A stretch of DNA of 64,000 nt. Origin: Burkholderiales bacterium 67-32. Its GTDB lineage: Bacteria; Pseudomonadota; Gammaproteobacteria; Burkholderiales; Burkholderiaceae_B. Made by a program: the position numbers and the translations under genes. Positions 19,001-27,222 of the stretch are shown here, in pieces (position 1 is the stretch's first letter; every line of letters begins with the position of its first letter). The notes beneath the pieces are model-generated. The model was not told where the DNA came from. It worked only from the letters and a program-made list of their open reading frames with translations, and ran no database searches. The DNA lies in contig MKUP01000023.1 in the NCBI GenBank assembly GCA_001898625.1, positions 347,983 to 411,982 of the forward strand. Reading direction: 5' to 3'.

Positions 19001-19803
19001 TCCTCGACCAGCTTACCTTCGGCGAACGCATCGACAGCCCCGATGCTCTGAAGCTGCCGGTGCTGCTGGCGGTGTCGCTGCTCAAGAACAGCCGGGGCGA
19101 GATCGATATCGAGCTGCCCATTTCGGGCTCGCTGGACGACCCGCAGTTCTCGGTGGGCGGCATCATCTTTCGCGCGCTGGTCAACCTGATCGTGCGCGCG
19201 GTGACGGCGCCGTTCTCGCTGCTGGCCTCGGCCTTCGGCTCGGGCGAGGAACTGTCCCACATCGATTTCGCGCCGGGCCGCGCCGTGCTCGACGACGATG
19301 CGCGCAAGCGCATCGAGACGCTGGTCAAGGCGCTGAACGACCGTCCGGCGCTGAAGCTGGACGTGGCCGGCCGGGCCAACCCGTCGGTGGATACCGACGG
19401 CCTGCGCAAGGCCGGCGTCGACGCGCTGATCCGCGCCCAGCAGCGCGAGGATCTGAGCAAGAAGGGCGGCGACGGGGATGGGAAGGACCTGCCGCCCCTG
19501 GATGCCGCGCAGCGGGCCCGTTACCTGGAAAGCGCCTACAAGGCCGCCAAGATCGACAAGCCGCGCAACGTCATCGGCCTGGCCAAGTCCCTGCCTGGCC
19601 CCGAGATGGAGTCGCTGCTGGCCGCCAGCGTGAACGTGGGGCCCGACCAGTTGCGCGAACTGGCCGTGCGGCGCGCGCAGGCCGTGATGGCCGTGCTGCG
19701 CGAGGCCAAGCTGGGCGAGCGGGCTTTCGTGGTCGCGCCCAAGGTCGAGGCCAAGGCCGCCGAGGGGGCGAAGCAGACGGGGGTGGATTTCAGCTTGAAG
19801 TAG
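16039..19803 (+). CDS. Large DUF748 (AsmA-like) envelope protein
   Basis: A 1254-residue protein starting at GTG. Residues about 18-42 form a single membrane anchor (LVRILIILLALWLLFLALTAW). The rest is a long periplasmic region of repeated beta-rich DUF748 modules, interrupted by Pro/Ala-rich linkers near residues 355-395 and 830-860. DUF748 proteins belong to the AsmA-like clan, whose studied members form bridge-like grooves proposed to move lipids between inner and outer membranes. The C-terminal part contains an OmpA-like stretch (IDFAPGRAVLDDDARKRIETLV). Length is typical. A repeat element begins right after its stop codon. Confidence 0.85.
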   Translation: MAFTLTGAVDGIKRRRKPLVRILIILLALWLLFLALTAWGIPRLVRSVALAQVPEVLGRTARMGEVSFNPFKLRLRVHDFAILDQAGAKPDFSVEQVEVNASISSLFRLAPVVDGLTITAPRVSLVREGPQRFNISDIIDRLAAKPSEDGPPPRFSLNNVKLDGGEITVDDKVTGRQHTVRDLQVGIPFLSTLAYATDIDVQPRLAALVNGSPFNLEGTARPFDTPRTSSLHLKIDDLGLDALADAVPGAMPVVLKHARLDSDAQLVFEEGGSAAPKVRLEGQATVRGVDVRDQGDAALLAFKSLTLEKFALEPLARRFQAERIVLAGPSIQASRSADGRVNLAEVAAKFQQPATPVPAPAPPAAPSPSASPAPVPSATPAAPAVPAPAPTVPAAPADAWHVSVGTVALQDGELAWHDEQDRFDYRISEFAAELRDLKLPAAQDQAVPLTVAARVGEAGRLDVSGPIRLQPLSADLDLKLDSLALPALAPLWKPYLALRIDDGSLAAATKLHVEQGESLAVRWSDGSVALRKLAAAPVSDKASSLKLESLEVGGLAGDLAGRTARIERIAIDGLALAATRSASSAVSWADIAVPAAPPARSAGKPAPAPAGHAQAAWKVTAGTLSVAKSSLRLTDESVSPRVALRLDGLQMEARNVGSDLRAPVDFSLRSSVQGRGTADVKGTVVPEPLSVKAQVRADRLDLAALAPYLAERLNATVKSVVAGANGRLEFAAATGRQPQRAAWTGAAEITNLDLIDKLNSADFLKWKRLAFKRLNVVSAGETLKADLGDISLEDFFARVILSEQGRLNLSQLIVQPGEEAGSITTPTPAEPAAKGESKPAAAAQETKEADAAAPGAGGMPRDIRVGAVQLARGHINFTDNFVKPNYRANLTDIGGSISAVSSADSQPADVQVTAKVDGDAPVDITGKLHPFGPRLYTDIHASAKGVELPALTPYAAKYAGYAIERGKLSMDVHYLIQDGKLQATNKIFLDQLTFGERIDSPDALKLPVLLAVSLLKNSRGEIDIELPISGSLDDPQFSVGGIIFRALVNLIVRAVTAPFSLLASAFGSGEELSHIDFAPGRAVLDDDARKRIETLVKALNDRPALKLDVAGRANPSVDTDGLRKAGVDALIRAQQREDLSKKGGDGDGKDLPPLDAAQRARYLESAYKAAKIDKPRNVIGLAKSLPGPEMESLLAASVNVGPDQLRELAVRRAQAVMAVLREAKLGERAFVVAPKVEAKAAEGAKQTGVDFSLK

Positions 19804-19804
19804 G

Positions 19805-19887
19805 CCCCCCCCTACGCGCTTCGCGCGCCCCCCAGGGGGCGAAACCGGCGGACTGGCGGAGCCAGATCCGCGGTTTCCTGGGTCTAG
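19805..19887 (+). repeat. GC-rich intergenic repeat, copy 3 (forward)
   Basis: This copy has the same orientation and ends as copy 1 (CCCCCCTACGCGC... to CCTGGGTCTAG). The central hairpin differs in compensated fashion: CGAAACCGGCGGACTGG pairs with CCAGATCCGCGGTTTC. It lies immediately after the DUF748 stop codon. Confidence 0.8.
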
Positions 19888-19952
19888 TACCGGTTTCTTG
19901 GGTTGTGGCGGCGTTGCTATCGCTGGCTGCATTCGGAGTTTGTTTTGTTTTT

Positions 19953-19977
19953 AATCTGGATATAAGATATCTAGATT
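19953..19977. promoter_or_regulatory. AT-rich 25-bp dyad upstream of the MFS gene
   Basis: AATCTGGATAT (19953-19963) and ATATCTAGATT (19967-19977) form an inverted repeat of 11-bp arms with one mismatch and a 3-nt spacer. It lies in the only AT-rich patch of the interval and contains the -10-like TATAAG. The position, 35 nt before the exporter start, suggests a repressor operator of the MarR or TetR type (inference; no such regulator gene is adjacent). Confidence 0.5.
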
Positions 19978-20012
19978 GAGGTGTTGCCTCGCTTCCTGTC
20001 GAGTTGTTCATC

Positions 20013-21215
20013 ATGACGCGTAGTTCTTCTTCGTCTGCTCGTGCCTTGCCGGGGCAGGGGTTGGGATCGGTTGCCATTCTTGCACTGGGGACGTTCGCGG
20101 TGGGGACGGATGCGTTCATCGTGTCGGGGTTTCTGCCTTCGATCGCGCAGTCGCTGCAGGCGTCGAATTCGGTGACGGGGTTGTCGGTCACGGTGTTCGC
20201 GGGGACTTATGCGTTGTTGGCGCCGGTGCTGGCGACGGTCACGGCGCCGTGGTCGCGTAATCGGGTGCTGGTGGGGGCGCTGGTGGTGCTGGCGGTGGCC
20301 AATCTGCTGTCGGCGCTGGCGCCGGATATCTGGACGCTGCTGGCGAGCCGTGCGTTGGCTGCCGTGGGGGCGGCGGCTTATACGCCGACGGCCACGGCAG
20401 CGGGTGGGGCGTTGGTGCGGCCGGAGTTGCGGGCACGAGCGTTTTCGCTGGTTACGGGTGGGTTGACGGTGGCGACGGCGCTGGGCGTGCCGCTGGGCAA
20501 CCTGGTCAGCCAGTGGTTCGGCTGGCGCACGGCGTTGGGCATGGTGGCCGCGCTGGCGGCGCTGGCCTGTGTGGGCGTGGCGCTGATCATGCCATCCCTG
20601 CCGGGGCAGGCGCGTTCGTCGCTGCGCGCGCGCCTGGCGGTGCTGCGCCGGCCGGCCGTGGCCTGGGTGCTGCCGCTCACGGTGGTGGGCATGACGGCCT
20701 GCTACATCGTCTATGCCTACAGCGTGCCCGCGCTCCAGGCCCTGGGCATCGCCGACGGGCACATCGGTATGATGCTGCTCTGCTATGGCGTCGGGGCGGT
20801 GCTGGGCAATCTGCTTGCCGGGTACGCGACCGACCGCTGGGGCCCCACGCCGGTGTCGGTCACCGCCTATGTGGCCATGGCGGCCTCATTCGGGATCATG
20901 GCGTGGTTGGCCGCGGTCGGCACCGGGCACGACGTGGCGGTGGGGCTGCTGGTGCTGGTCTGGGGCATGAGCAGTTGGGGGCAGACGCCGCCGCAGCAAC
21001 TGCGCCTGACCAACGCCGCGCCGCAGGAGGCGCCGCTGGTGGTGGCGCTGAACGCTTCCTGCATCTACCTGGGCATCGCCCTGGGGACCGCGCTGGGCGC
21101 GGGCCTGCTGGCGCATGGCGCGGTGCTGGGATTTGCCGTGTCGGCGCTGGCCGCGCTCGCCGCACTGGGGTTCGTCGCCAGCCTGGCCAGGCAGGAGCGT
21201 GTTCGTCCGCGCTAG
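20013..21215 (+). CDS. MFS exporter, AraJ/YdhP-like
   Basis: A 400-residue major facilitator with about twelve membrane segments. It begins with the drug/sugar-efflux group motif LGTFAVGTDAFIVSGFLPSIAQ, followed by the RNRVLVGALVVLAVANLLSALA loop, typical of arabinose-efflux/AraJ-type permeases. It probably exports a small molecule; the substrate is unknown. The ATG at 20013 is chosen over a TTG nine bases upstream. The first 155 codons use G- and T-ending codons (GCG, GGG, TTG), unlike the C-ending style of the rest. It meets the acyl-CoA synthetase gene tail to tail with a 4-bp overlap of stop codons. Confidence 0.88.
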   Translation: MTRSSSSSARALPGQGLGSVAILALGTFAVGTDAFIVSGFLPSIAQSLQASNSVTGLSVTVFAGTYALLAPVLATVTAPWSRNRVLVGALVVLAVANLLSALAPDIWTLLASRALAAVGAAAYTPTATAAGGALVRPELRARAFSLVTGGLTVATALGVPLGNLVSQWFGWRTALGMVAALAALACVGVALIMPSLPGQARSSLRARLAVLRRPAVAWVLPLTVVGMTACYIVYAYSVPALQALGIADGHIGMMLLCYGVGAVLGNLLAGYATDRWGPTPVSVTAYVAMAASFGIMAWLAAVGTGHDVAVGLLVLVWGMSSWGQTPPQQLRLTNAAPQEAPLVVALNASCIYLGIALGTALGAGLLAHGAVLGFAVSALAALAALGFVASLARQERVRPR

Positions 21216-23953
21216 CCTGCCGCGCTTGTGTCCGTGGCCGCGTCATCGTTTTTCAGGCGCAGCCACACCCGCCGCATGCTGAAGTCGTCGGGGTCCACGT
21301 CGATGTGGAAACCCAGCCTGCCCATCAGTGTCAGCATCGGCCGGTTGTTGCCCAGCACCACGCCCTCGATGACAGCCAGCCCCTGCCTGCGCGCCGCGTC
21401 CACCAGCGTGGTCATGAGCTGGATGCCCAGTCCGCGGCGCTGCCACGCATCGCCGATGACCAGCGCGTACTCGGCGCTTTCACCGTCGGCGTTCAGCAGA
21501 TAGCGCGCCACGCCGATGACGGTCTCGCGCAGTTCGCCGGGATGGTCGGGATCGGTTTCCCAGATCGTGGCCACCAGGGCAAGTTCGCGGTGGTAGTCGA
21601 CCTGGGTATAACGCGCCAGTGTCCGCGGCGAGAGTTCGCGCATGAACGAGATGAAGCGCATGTAGCGCGTGTGTTCGGACAACTGGCGGGTGAAGTCCTG
21701 CAGCGGTGCCGCGTCTTCCGGCCGGATGGGGCGGATGGTGTAGGGCGAGCCATCCTTGAATTGCAGGTGCCGGACCAGGCGGGCGGGGTAGGGGTGGATG
21801 GCCATGTGGGCGTAGCCGCCGAGGCCCGCGTCGGTGTCGCCCGTGGTCTCGCGCGTGAGCGTGATGCGGGTGTCGGCCGCGACGACCCGGTCGCCGTCGA
21901 TCATGACGGGATCGATGTCGATGGTCTCGATGTCGGGCAGCGCGCAGACGATTTCGGAAATCCGGACCAGCACGTCCTCGAGCGCGTCGACCGCACGCGG
22001 CGGGAGCTGGCCCGCCAGCGTGTAGCGCCAGACCGGCGAGCGCTCCATCAGGCGGCGTGCCAGGAAGCCGTTGAGCGGCGGCAGTTCCAGGCTGCGGTTG
22101 GAGGGGCTTTCGCTGCGCGAGCGCGCGGATCCGAAGCGGATCACCGGCCCGAACAGGGCGTCGCGCGCCACGCCCATGGAGACCTTGGCCGATCCGGGCG
22201 GGCCGGCCATGGCTTCCACCGTGATGCCTTCGATGTAGGCCTGCGGCGCGGCGGCGTGGGCGTTCGCCAGCATGCGCTGGTAGGCGGTGACGAGTTCGGT
22301 GCTGTTGCGGATGTCCAGGTGCACGCCCCGGACCGCGGACTTGCGCACCACGTCGGGCGAGTCGATCTTGATGGCCACTGGAAAGCCGATCTGCTGCGCG
22401 GCGATCACGGCCTCGGCCGGCGTGCGGGCAAGCAGGACCTGGACCACCGGTATGTGGAAGGCCGCCAGTAGCGCCTTGCTCTCGGGCTCGGTCAGGGTCA
22501 GCCGGCCTTCCCGGCGCGCGCCGTCGAGCAGGATGCGCGCGCCGGCCAGGTCGGGTTCCTGGCCGGGCGGCTCGGGAGGCGGGGTCTGCAACAGCAACTG
22601 CTGGTTGTAGTGATAGGTGGCCAGGTTGCCAAAGGCGTCCACCGCCGCCTCGGGCGTGCGGAAGGAGGGCGAGCCGGCGTCGTCCAGGATGCGGCGCAGC
22701 GGGCGCATGGCGGCATCGCCCATGAAGCAGGTGATGACCGGCTTCGGGGCCTTGGGGGCGCTGGCGGCCAGGGCCTGCGCCACCGCCCGCATGTCGGCCT
22801 CGGGGTCGGGCGACAGCACGGCCAGCACGCCGTCCACGCCGGCGTCGGCGACGATGGCCTGCACGGCCTGCGCGCAGGCCTGGGGATCGGGCGCCGAGAA
22901 CTCGACCACGGGGTTGTCGGTCCAGGCATTGGCGCTGAGGGTGTCCGCCAGTTGCCGGCGCGTGTCCTCGCTCAGTTCCGCGCGCATGACCGGCCGGCCC
23001 GGTCCCAACTGGTCGAGCGCCAGTTGCGCCGGACCGCTGCCATTGGCCAGTACCGCGATGCGCCGGCCGCTGGGCAGCTTGGCGAAGCCCAGCGCCTTGA
23101 CCGCCGAGAACAGTTGCACGAAATAGCGGACCCGCACTGCGCCGGCGCGCCGCAGCGCGGCGTCAAAGACCATGTCGGACGGGACGGTGGGCGGCCCCGG
23201 CGGCAGGGCGGAGGCCGCCTCGTCCGCGGCCAGCGGCCGCACGCTGGTGCGATCGCGGCCCGCGTGCCCGGCCTTGAGCACCACTACCGGCTTGACGCTG
23301 GCGGCGGCGCGTATCGCGCTCATGAACTCGCGGGCGTCGCGCACGTCCTCCAGGTAGAGCGCGATGCTGTCGGTGCGCGCGTCGGCGACCAGGAAGTCCA
23401 GCACGCGGGGTACGTCCAGCGCCGCTTCGCTGCCCAGGGACACGACGGTCGAGAAGCCGGTCCGGTTGTCGTCGGCCCAGTCCATGACCACCGCCATGAT
23501 GGAACGCGATTGCGTGACCAGGGCGACGCGGCCCGAGCGCCCCAGCGAGGGATGCACGCTGGCGTTGAGGCCGGCGTGAGGCCGTTGCAGCCCGAAGCTG
23601 TGTGGCCCCAGCAGCACGCAGTCGTGGGCCGCGGCCCAGGCGCGGCAGAAGTCGTTGTCCTCGAGCGAAGGCTCGTGCGTAAGCACCGCCACCGCCCGCG
23701 GCCGGGCCGGCGCCAGCGTCTCCAGCGTGGTCCGCAGCGCCTCGCGGGGGACGGACACCACCGCCAGGTCGGGCCGTTCGGCCGCCCGCGCCAGTTCGGC
23801 GGGCAGGACGCAGGCCTGCCGCTCGTCCAGCCGCAGTTCGATGGTGCGGGCGCGCAGCGCGGCGGGCAGGGAGGCCATCAGCGGCAGCGGGCGGTCGCTC
23901 ACCGCGATCAGCGAGCGGGGATCGAACAGCGGGGACAGGGCGTGCTGGGACAT
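21212..23953 (-). CDS. Pat-like acyl-CoA synthetase/GNAT fusion (protein acetyltransferase)
   Basis: A 913-residue multidomain protein. Order: CoA-binding Rossmann domain (about 1-130), succinyl-CoA-synthetase-like domains (150-450), an ATP-grasp domain (about 480-700, with [20 protein letters not shown]), and a C-terminal GNAT acetyltransferase (about 735-900, with [20 protein letters not shown]). This is the architecture of Salmonella Pat/E. coli PatZ, which acetylates lysines of metabolic enzymes such as acetyl-CoA synthetase. The SHTG phosphohistidine loop of active ADP-forming synthetases is not seen after KAGHAG, so the synthetase part is probably non-catalytic, as in Pat. It is divergent from gltX. 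Confidence 0.88.
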   Translation of the reverse strand: MSQHALSPLFDPRSLIAVSDRPLPLMASLPAALRARTIELRLDERQACVLPAELARAAERPDLAVVSVPREALRTTLETLAPARPRAVAVLTHEPSLEDNDFCRAWAAAHDCVLLGPHSFGLQRPHAGLNASVHPSLGRSGRVALVTQSRSIMAVVMDWADDNRTGFSTVVSLGSEAALDVPRVLDFLVADARTDSIALYLEDVRDAREFMSAIRAAASVKPVVVLKAGHAGRDRTSVRPLAADEAASALPPGPPTVPSDMVFDAALRRAGAVRVRYFVQLFSAVKALGFAKLPSGRRIAVLANGSGPAQLALDQLGPGRPVMRAELSEDTRRQLADTLSANAWTDNPVVEFSAPDPQACAQAVQAIVADAGVDGVLAVLSPDPEADMRAVAQALAASAPKAPKPVITCFMGDAAMRPLRRILDDAGSPSFRTPEAAVDAFGNLATYHYNQQLLLQTPPPEPPGQEPDLAGARILLDGARREGRLTLTEPESKALLAAFHIPVVQVLLARTPAEAVIAAQQIGFPVAIKIDSPDVVRKSAVRGVHLDIRNSTELVTAYQRMLANAHAAAPQAYIEGITVEAMAGPPGSAKVSMGVARDALFGPVIRFGSARSRSESPSNRSLELPPLNGFLARRLMERSPVWRYTLAGQLPPRAVDALEDVLVRISEIVCALPDIETIDIDPVMIDGDRVVAADTRITLTRETTGDTDAGLGGYAHMAIHPYPARLVRHLQFKDGSPYTIRPIRPEDAAPLQDFTRQLSEHTRYMRFISFMRELSPRTLARYTQVDYHRELALVATIWETDPDHPGELRETVIGVARYLLNADGESAEYALVIGDAWQRRGLGIQLMTTLVDAARRQGLAVIEGVVLGNNRPMLTLMGRLGFHIDVDPDDFSMRRVWLRLKNDDAATDTSAAG

Positions 23954-24099
23954 GGCCCTCCTTTCTGGATGAGGACGCGGCGATGCGCGGCGACCCCGGG
24001 GGCCGCACGGATTGGCTGCAATACAATACTACCCCGGTCAGTCGACCCTCGCGCGCGTTGCGCGCCCAGTATTCACCTCAGCACGAGAGCCGTTTTCCT

Positions 24100-25527
24100 A
24101 TGAGCACCGATTCCTCGTCGTCCGGCCGCCATCCCGCGGTCCGTACCCGCTTCGCGCCGTCGCCCACCGGTTTCCTGCACCTGGGCGGCGCGCGCACGGC
24201 GTTGTTCTCATGGGCGTTCGCGCGCCACCATGGCGGCACCTTCGTGCTGCGGATCGAGGACACCGACCTGGAGCGTTCCACCCCCGAAGCGGTGCAGGCC
24301 ATCCTGGACGGCATGGCGTGGCTGGCGCTCGAGCACGACGAAGGCCCGTTCTACCAGATGCGGCGCATGGACCGCTATCGCGAGGTGCTGGCGGGCATGC
24401 TGGCCGCCGGGTCGGCCTACTACTGCTACTGCTCGCCCGACGAACTGGAAACCATGCGCGAGCGCGCCCGCGTCGAAGGCCGCAAGCCGCGCTACGACGG
24501 CACGTGGCGGCCGGAGCCGGGCAAGACGCTGCCGCCGGTGCCCGAGGGCCGCAAGCCCGTCGTGCGCTTCCGCAACCCGCTGGACGGCGACGTCACCTGG
24601 AACGACCTGGTCAAGGGCCCCATCACCATCGCCAACGCCGAGCTGGACGACCTCATCATCGCCCGGCCGGACGGCACGCCCACCTACAACTTCTGCGTGG
24701 TGGTGGACGACTGGGACATGGGCATCACCCACGTCATCCGCGGCGACGACCACGTCAACAACACGCCGCGCCAGATCAACATCCTGCAGGCCCTGGGCGC
24801 CACGCTGCCGGAATACGGCCACGTGCCCATGATCCTGGGACCGGACGGCGAGAAACTGTCCAAGCGCCATGGCGCGGTCAGCGTCATGCAGTACGACGAC
24901 CAGGGCTATCTGCCGGAAGCCATGATCAACTATCTCGCGCGCCTGGGCTGGAGCCACGGCGACGACGAGATCTTCACGCGCGAGCAACTGGTGGAGTGGT
25001 TCGATACCCGCAGCCTGTCGAAGTCCGCGGCGCAGTGGGATCCCAAGAAGCTCAACTGGGTCAACGCCCACTACATCAAGCAGAGCGCCGACACCGACCT
25101 GGCCGCGCGCGTCGCGCCGCGCATCGCCAAGCGGGGCGGGGCGGTCGACGGCGTGGACCTGCCGGCCATCATGGCGCTGCTCAAGGAGCGGGCCGAAACG
25201 CTCGAGCAACTGGCCGACGACGCCATGCTGTTCTGCGGCGAATTCGATGCCGCCGCCACGCCGCCGGAACTGGTCGCGCAGCACCTGACCGACGCCGCGC
25301 GCGCGATCCTGCGCGACTTCGCGCAAGAGGCCGGCTCGATCGAATGGACCCGCGAGCAGATCTCGACGCTGATGAAGGCCACCCTGGCCAGGCATGGCGT
25401 GAAGATGCCGGCGCTCGGGATACCGCTGCGGGTGGCCGTGACGGGGCGGGCGCAGACGCCGGCCATCGATGCGGTCCTGTCATTGCTCGGTCGCGAGAAA
25501 GTGCTGGCCCGCTTGCACGCGGTCTAA
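24100..25527 (+). CDS. gltX: Glutamyl-tRNA synthetase
   Basis: A 475-residue class I synthetase that charges tRNA-Glu. The HIGH-type motif is HLGG in [18 protein letters not shown]. The KMSKS-type motif is KLSKRHG. The zinc-binding-like CYCS segment follows the connecting region, and a C-terminal anticodon-binding helical domain completes the usual length. The ATG at 24100 matches the common start; an open upstream extension of 39 codons overlaps the promoter area. Its own substrate tRNA-Glu is encoded 145 nt downstream, and the tRNA promoter sits inside the last codons. Confidence 0.97.
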   Translation: MSTDSSSSGRHPAVRTRFAPSPTGFLHLGGARTALFSWAFARHHGGTFVLRIEDTDLERSTPEAVQAILDGMAWLALEHDEGPFYQMRRMDRYREVLAGMLAAGSAYYCYCSPDELETMRERARVEGRKPRYDGTWRPEPGKTLPPVPEGRKPVVRFRNPLDGDVTWNDLVKGPITIANAELDDLIIARPDGTPTYNFCVVVDDWDMGITHVIRGDDHVNNTPRQINILQALGATLPEYGHVPMILGPDGEKLSKRHGAVSVMQYDDQGYLPEAMINYLARLGWSHGDDEIFTREQLVEWFDTRSLSKSAAQWDPKKLNWVNAHYIKQSADTDLAARVAPRIAKRGGAVDGVDLPAIMALLKERAETLEQLADDAMLFCGEFDAAATPPELVAQHLTDAARAILRDFAQEAGSIEWTREQISTLMKATLARHGVKMPALGIPLRVAVTGRAQTPAIDAVLSLLGREKVLARLHAV

Positions 25528-25541
25528 AAACCGTGCATAAT
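25513..25541 (+). promoter_or_regulatory. Promoter of the first tRNA triplet
   Basis: TTGCAC (25513-25518) and CATAAT (25536-25541) are separated by 17 bp. The -35 lies inside the 3' end of gltX and the -10 ends 18 nt before the first base of tRNA-Ala. Confidence 0.7.
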
Positions 25542-25559
25542 CTCGCTTCTTCGCAGGAC

Positions 25560-25635
<76 letters not shown>

Positions 25636-25671
25636 GTCCAGGAAGAAGTTGTTGCAGTACTGTAGTTCCGG

Positions 25672-25747
25672 GTCCCCTTCGTCTAGAGGCCTAGGACATC
25701 ACCCTTTCACGGTGAGTACAGGGGTTCGAATCCCCTAGGGGACGCCA
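25672..25747 (+). tRNA. tRNA-Glu (TTC), copy 1
   Basis: A 76-nt tRNA with encoded CCA. The acceptor stem is GTCCCCT/AGGGGAC and the anticodon loop CTTTCAC gives TTC. It lies 36 nt after tRNA-Ala. It is identical to the copy at 26798-26873. Confidence 0.97.
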
Positions 25748-25782
25748 GCCGAACAGGTTGGCAGCAGTAAATACGCCGCTGC

Positions 25783-25859
25783 GGAGCGGTAGTTCAGTTG
25801 GTTAGAATACCGGCCTGTCACGCCGGGGGTCGCGGGTTCGAGTCCCGTCCGCTCCGCCA
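25783..25859 (+). tRNA. tRNA-Asp (GTC), copy 1
   Basis: A 77-nt tRNA with encoded CCA. The acceptor stem is GGAGCGG/CCGCTCC and the anticodon loop CTGTCAC gives GTC. It is identical to the copy at 26911-26987. A hairpin terminator follows 12 nt later. Confidence 0.97.
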
Positions 25860-25871
25860 AGAATCAGAAAG

Positions 25872-25903
25872 CCCTGCCAAATCCCGTGTTTGGCGGGGTT
25901 TTT
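25872..25903 (+). terminator. Intrinsic terminator of the first tRNA triplet
   Basis: CCCTGCCAAA pairs with TTTGGCGGGG (one T-G pair) around a 7-nt loop, followed directly by TTTTT. Confidence 0.85.
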
Positions 25904-25957
25904 GCTTTTCTGTTCCGGCACTCTTGGAGCCCACCAAGCTTTCGAGTCTTGGGGCTT

Positions 25958-25976
25958 AGTACCAAAATGTGGTACT
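25958..25976. promoter_or_regulatory. hicA upstream palindrome, probable HicB operator
   Basis: AGTACCA (25958-25964) and TGGTACT (25970-25976) are perfect inverted arms around AAATG. The site ends 8 nt before the hicA start codon, where a repressor would block transcription or initiation. Antitoxin autoregulation through such dyads is usual for HicB; binding here is inferred. Confidence 0.6.
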
Positions 25977-25984
25977 TTCCATAA

Positions 25985-26239
25985 ATGAAAGCCAAGCATC
26001 AGCGCACGTTGGAACTGATTTTCTCCCGTCCGACTCCGGGCGGGGTGAAGTGGTCGGCCATAGTGGGGCTGTTTCATGAGCTTGGAGCGGAACTGGTCGA
26101 ACGAGAAGGATCTCGGGTCGCAGTCGTCTTTCGGGATCAGGTAATGGTCCTACATCGCCCTCACCCGTCTCCCGACGTAGACAAAGGCGCTGTTGCTTCC
26201 ATCCGCAAGTGGCTCGAAGAATCAGGAGTCAAACCATGA
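25985..26239 (+). CDS. hicA: HicA-family mRNA interferase toxin
   Basis: An 84-residue small basic protein with the HicA double-stranded-RNA-binding-like fold. The order is an N-terminal helix (QRTLELIFSRP), VKWSAIVGLFHELGAEL, the strand-turn REGSRVAVVF, and the conserved LHRPHPSPDVDKGAV, then a C-terminal helix. It belongs to the HicA subgroup with GSRV in place of the GSHH seen in classical members; the HRPHP histidines may serve instead (inference). HicA toxins cleave mRNA. The stop overlaps the hicB start (ATGA). Base composition is lower in GC than the flanking genes, suggesting acquisition. Confidence 0.88.
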   Translation: MKAKHQRTLELIFSRPTPGGVKWSAIVGLFHELGAELVEREGSRVAVVFRDQVMVLHRPHPSPDVDKGAVASIRKWLEESGVKP

Positions 26240-26574
26240 AGAATGTGATGAACATCGACGGCTATCAAGCAGTCATCCAATTTGACCCGGAAATCCAAGT
26301 GTTCCGGGGAGAGTTCATCGGACTCAATGGCGGGGCCGACTTCTACGCGTCGGATGTTCCCGGCCTTGTTCGCGAAGGGAAGGCATCGCTTAAGGTCTTT
26401 CTCGATATATGTGAGGAGCGTGGCATTGAGCCGCGCAAGCACTTTTCAGGGAAGTTCAATCTGCGTGTTTCCGCGAAGGTGCACGAAGCCGCGAGTATTG
26501 CCGCGGCGGCGGAAGGCGAAAGCCTCAATCAATGGATTGCAAAGACCATCGAAGAGGCGGTGTCCACGCATTGA
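26236..26574 (+). CDS. hicB: HicB-family antitoxin
   Basis: A 112-residue partner of HicA. The N-terminal part is the partially degraded RNase H-like HicB fold (YQAVIQFDPEIQVFRGEFIGL, then VPGLVREGKASLKVFLDICEERG). The C-terminal part is a ribbon-helix-helix DNA-binding segment (KFNLRVSAKVHEAASIAAAA) with the following helix LNQWIAKTIEEAV. It neutralises HicA and probably represses the pair through the palindrome at 25958-25976. AGGAG lies seven nt before its ATG, inside hicA. Spacing and overlap are typical of a co-translated toxin-antitoxin pair. Confidence 0.9.
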   Translation: MKNVMNIDGYQAVIQFDPEIQVFRGEFIGLNGGADFYASDVPGLVREGKASLKVFLDICEERGIEPRKHFSGKFNLRVSAKVHEAASIAAAAEGESLNQWIAKTIEEAVSTH

Positions 26575-26614
26575 GAACATGGGTAAGGTGCTTGGGTTCG
26601 CGTGCCGCCCTGCG

Positions 26615-26644
26615 TGGACTCGCGATCTGAAATATGGCTATAAT
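26615..26644 (+). promoter_or_regulatory. Promoter of the second tRNA triplet
   Basis: A perfect TATAAT lies at 26639-26644, with TGGACT (26615-26620) 18 bp upstream. The start of tRNA-Ala copy 2 is 61 nt beyond the -10. The sequence differs from the promoter of copy 1 apart from ATAATCT. Confidence 0.65.
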
Positions 26645-26704
26645 CTACATCCCGCTTGAGAAACGTTTCTGCGGGTATCCACCCAGATGGATGGCAGTAA
26701 CCGT

Positions 26705-26780
<76 letters not shown>

Positions 26781-26797
26781 CGAAACAGCAGTTCCAG

Positions 26798-26873
26798 GTC
26801 CCCTTCGTCTAGAGGCCTAGGACATCACCCTTTCACGGTGAGTACAGGGGTTCGAATCCCCTAGGGGACGCCA
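26798..26873 (+). tRNA. tRNA-Glu (TTC), copy 2
   Basis: Identical over all 76 nt to 25672-25747. It lies only 17 nt after tRNA-Ala copy 2. Confidence 0.97.
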
Positions 26874-26910
26874 ACCACCACGGGTTGGCAGCAGTAAAAA
26901 ACGCCGCTGC

Positions 26911-26987
26911 GGAGCGGTAGTTCAGTTGGTTAGAATACCGGCCTGTCACGCCGGGGGTCGCGGGTTCGAGTCCCGTCCGCTCCGCCA
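26911..26987 (+). tRNA. tRNA-Asp (GTC), copy 2
   Basis: Identical over all 77 nt to 25783-25859. Confidence 0.97.
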
Positions 26988-26996
26988 AGGAATTCC

Positions 26997-27031
26997 AAGG
27001 GTTAGTGCGCTAGCAGCCACTAGCCCTTTTT
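26997..27031 (+). terminator. Intrinsic terminator of the second tRNA triplet
   Basis: AAGGGTTAGTG pairs with CACTAGCCCTT (one G-A mismatch region allowed at the middle) and is followed by TTTT. The sequence is unrelated to the terminator of copy 1. Confidence 0.75.
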
Positions 27032-27222
27032 CATTTCTTCCCTGCCTTCCGCATGTCGATTCGTCGGCTGGAAATGTCGATTGGTCTGGACCGATTGACA
27101 ATCCCCATGGCGACTTTCAAGATCCACGCCGTACACGAGCATTCCGCGTGGTGCTTGCCGGCGGAGTGTTTGCCTTCCCGCCGGTGCGAGCACCGGGGCG
27201 TCATTCCGCGGAGTGTCACACC

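Noticed and set aside
25802-26077. A 91-codon minus-strand frame ending in ADGTRTRDPRRDRPVF
   Set aside because: Its start-distal end is the antisense of tRNA-Asp, a well-known false gene pattern, and the rest overlaps hicA and its operator.
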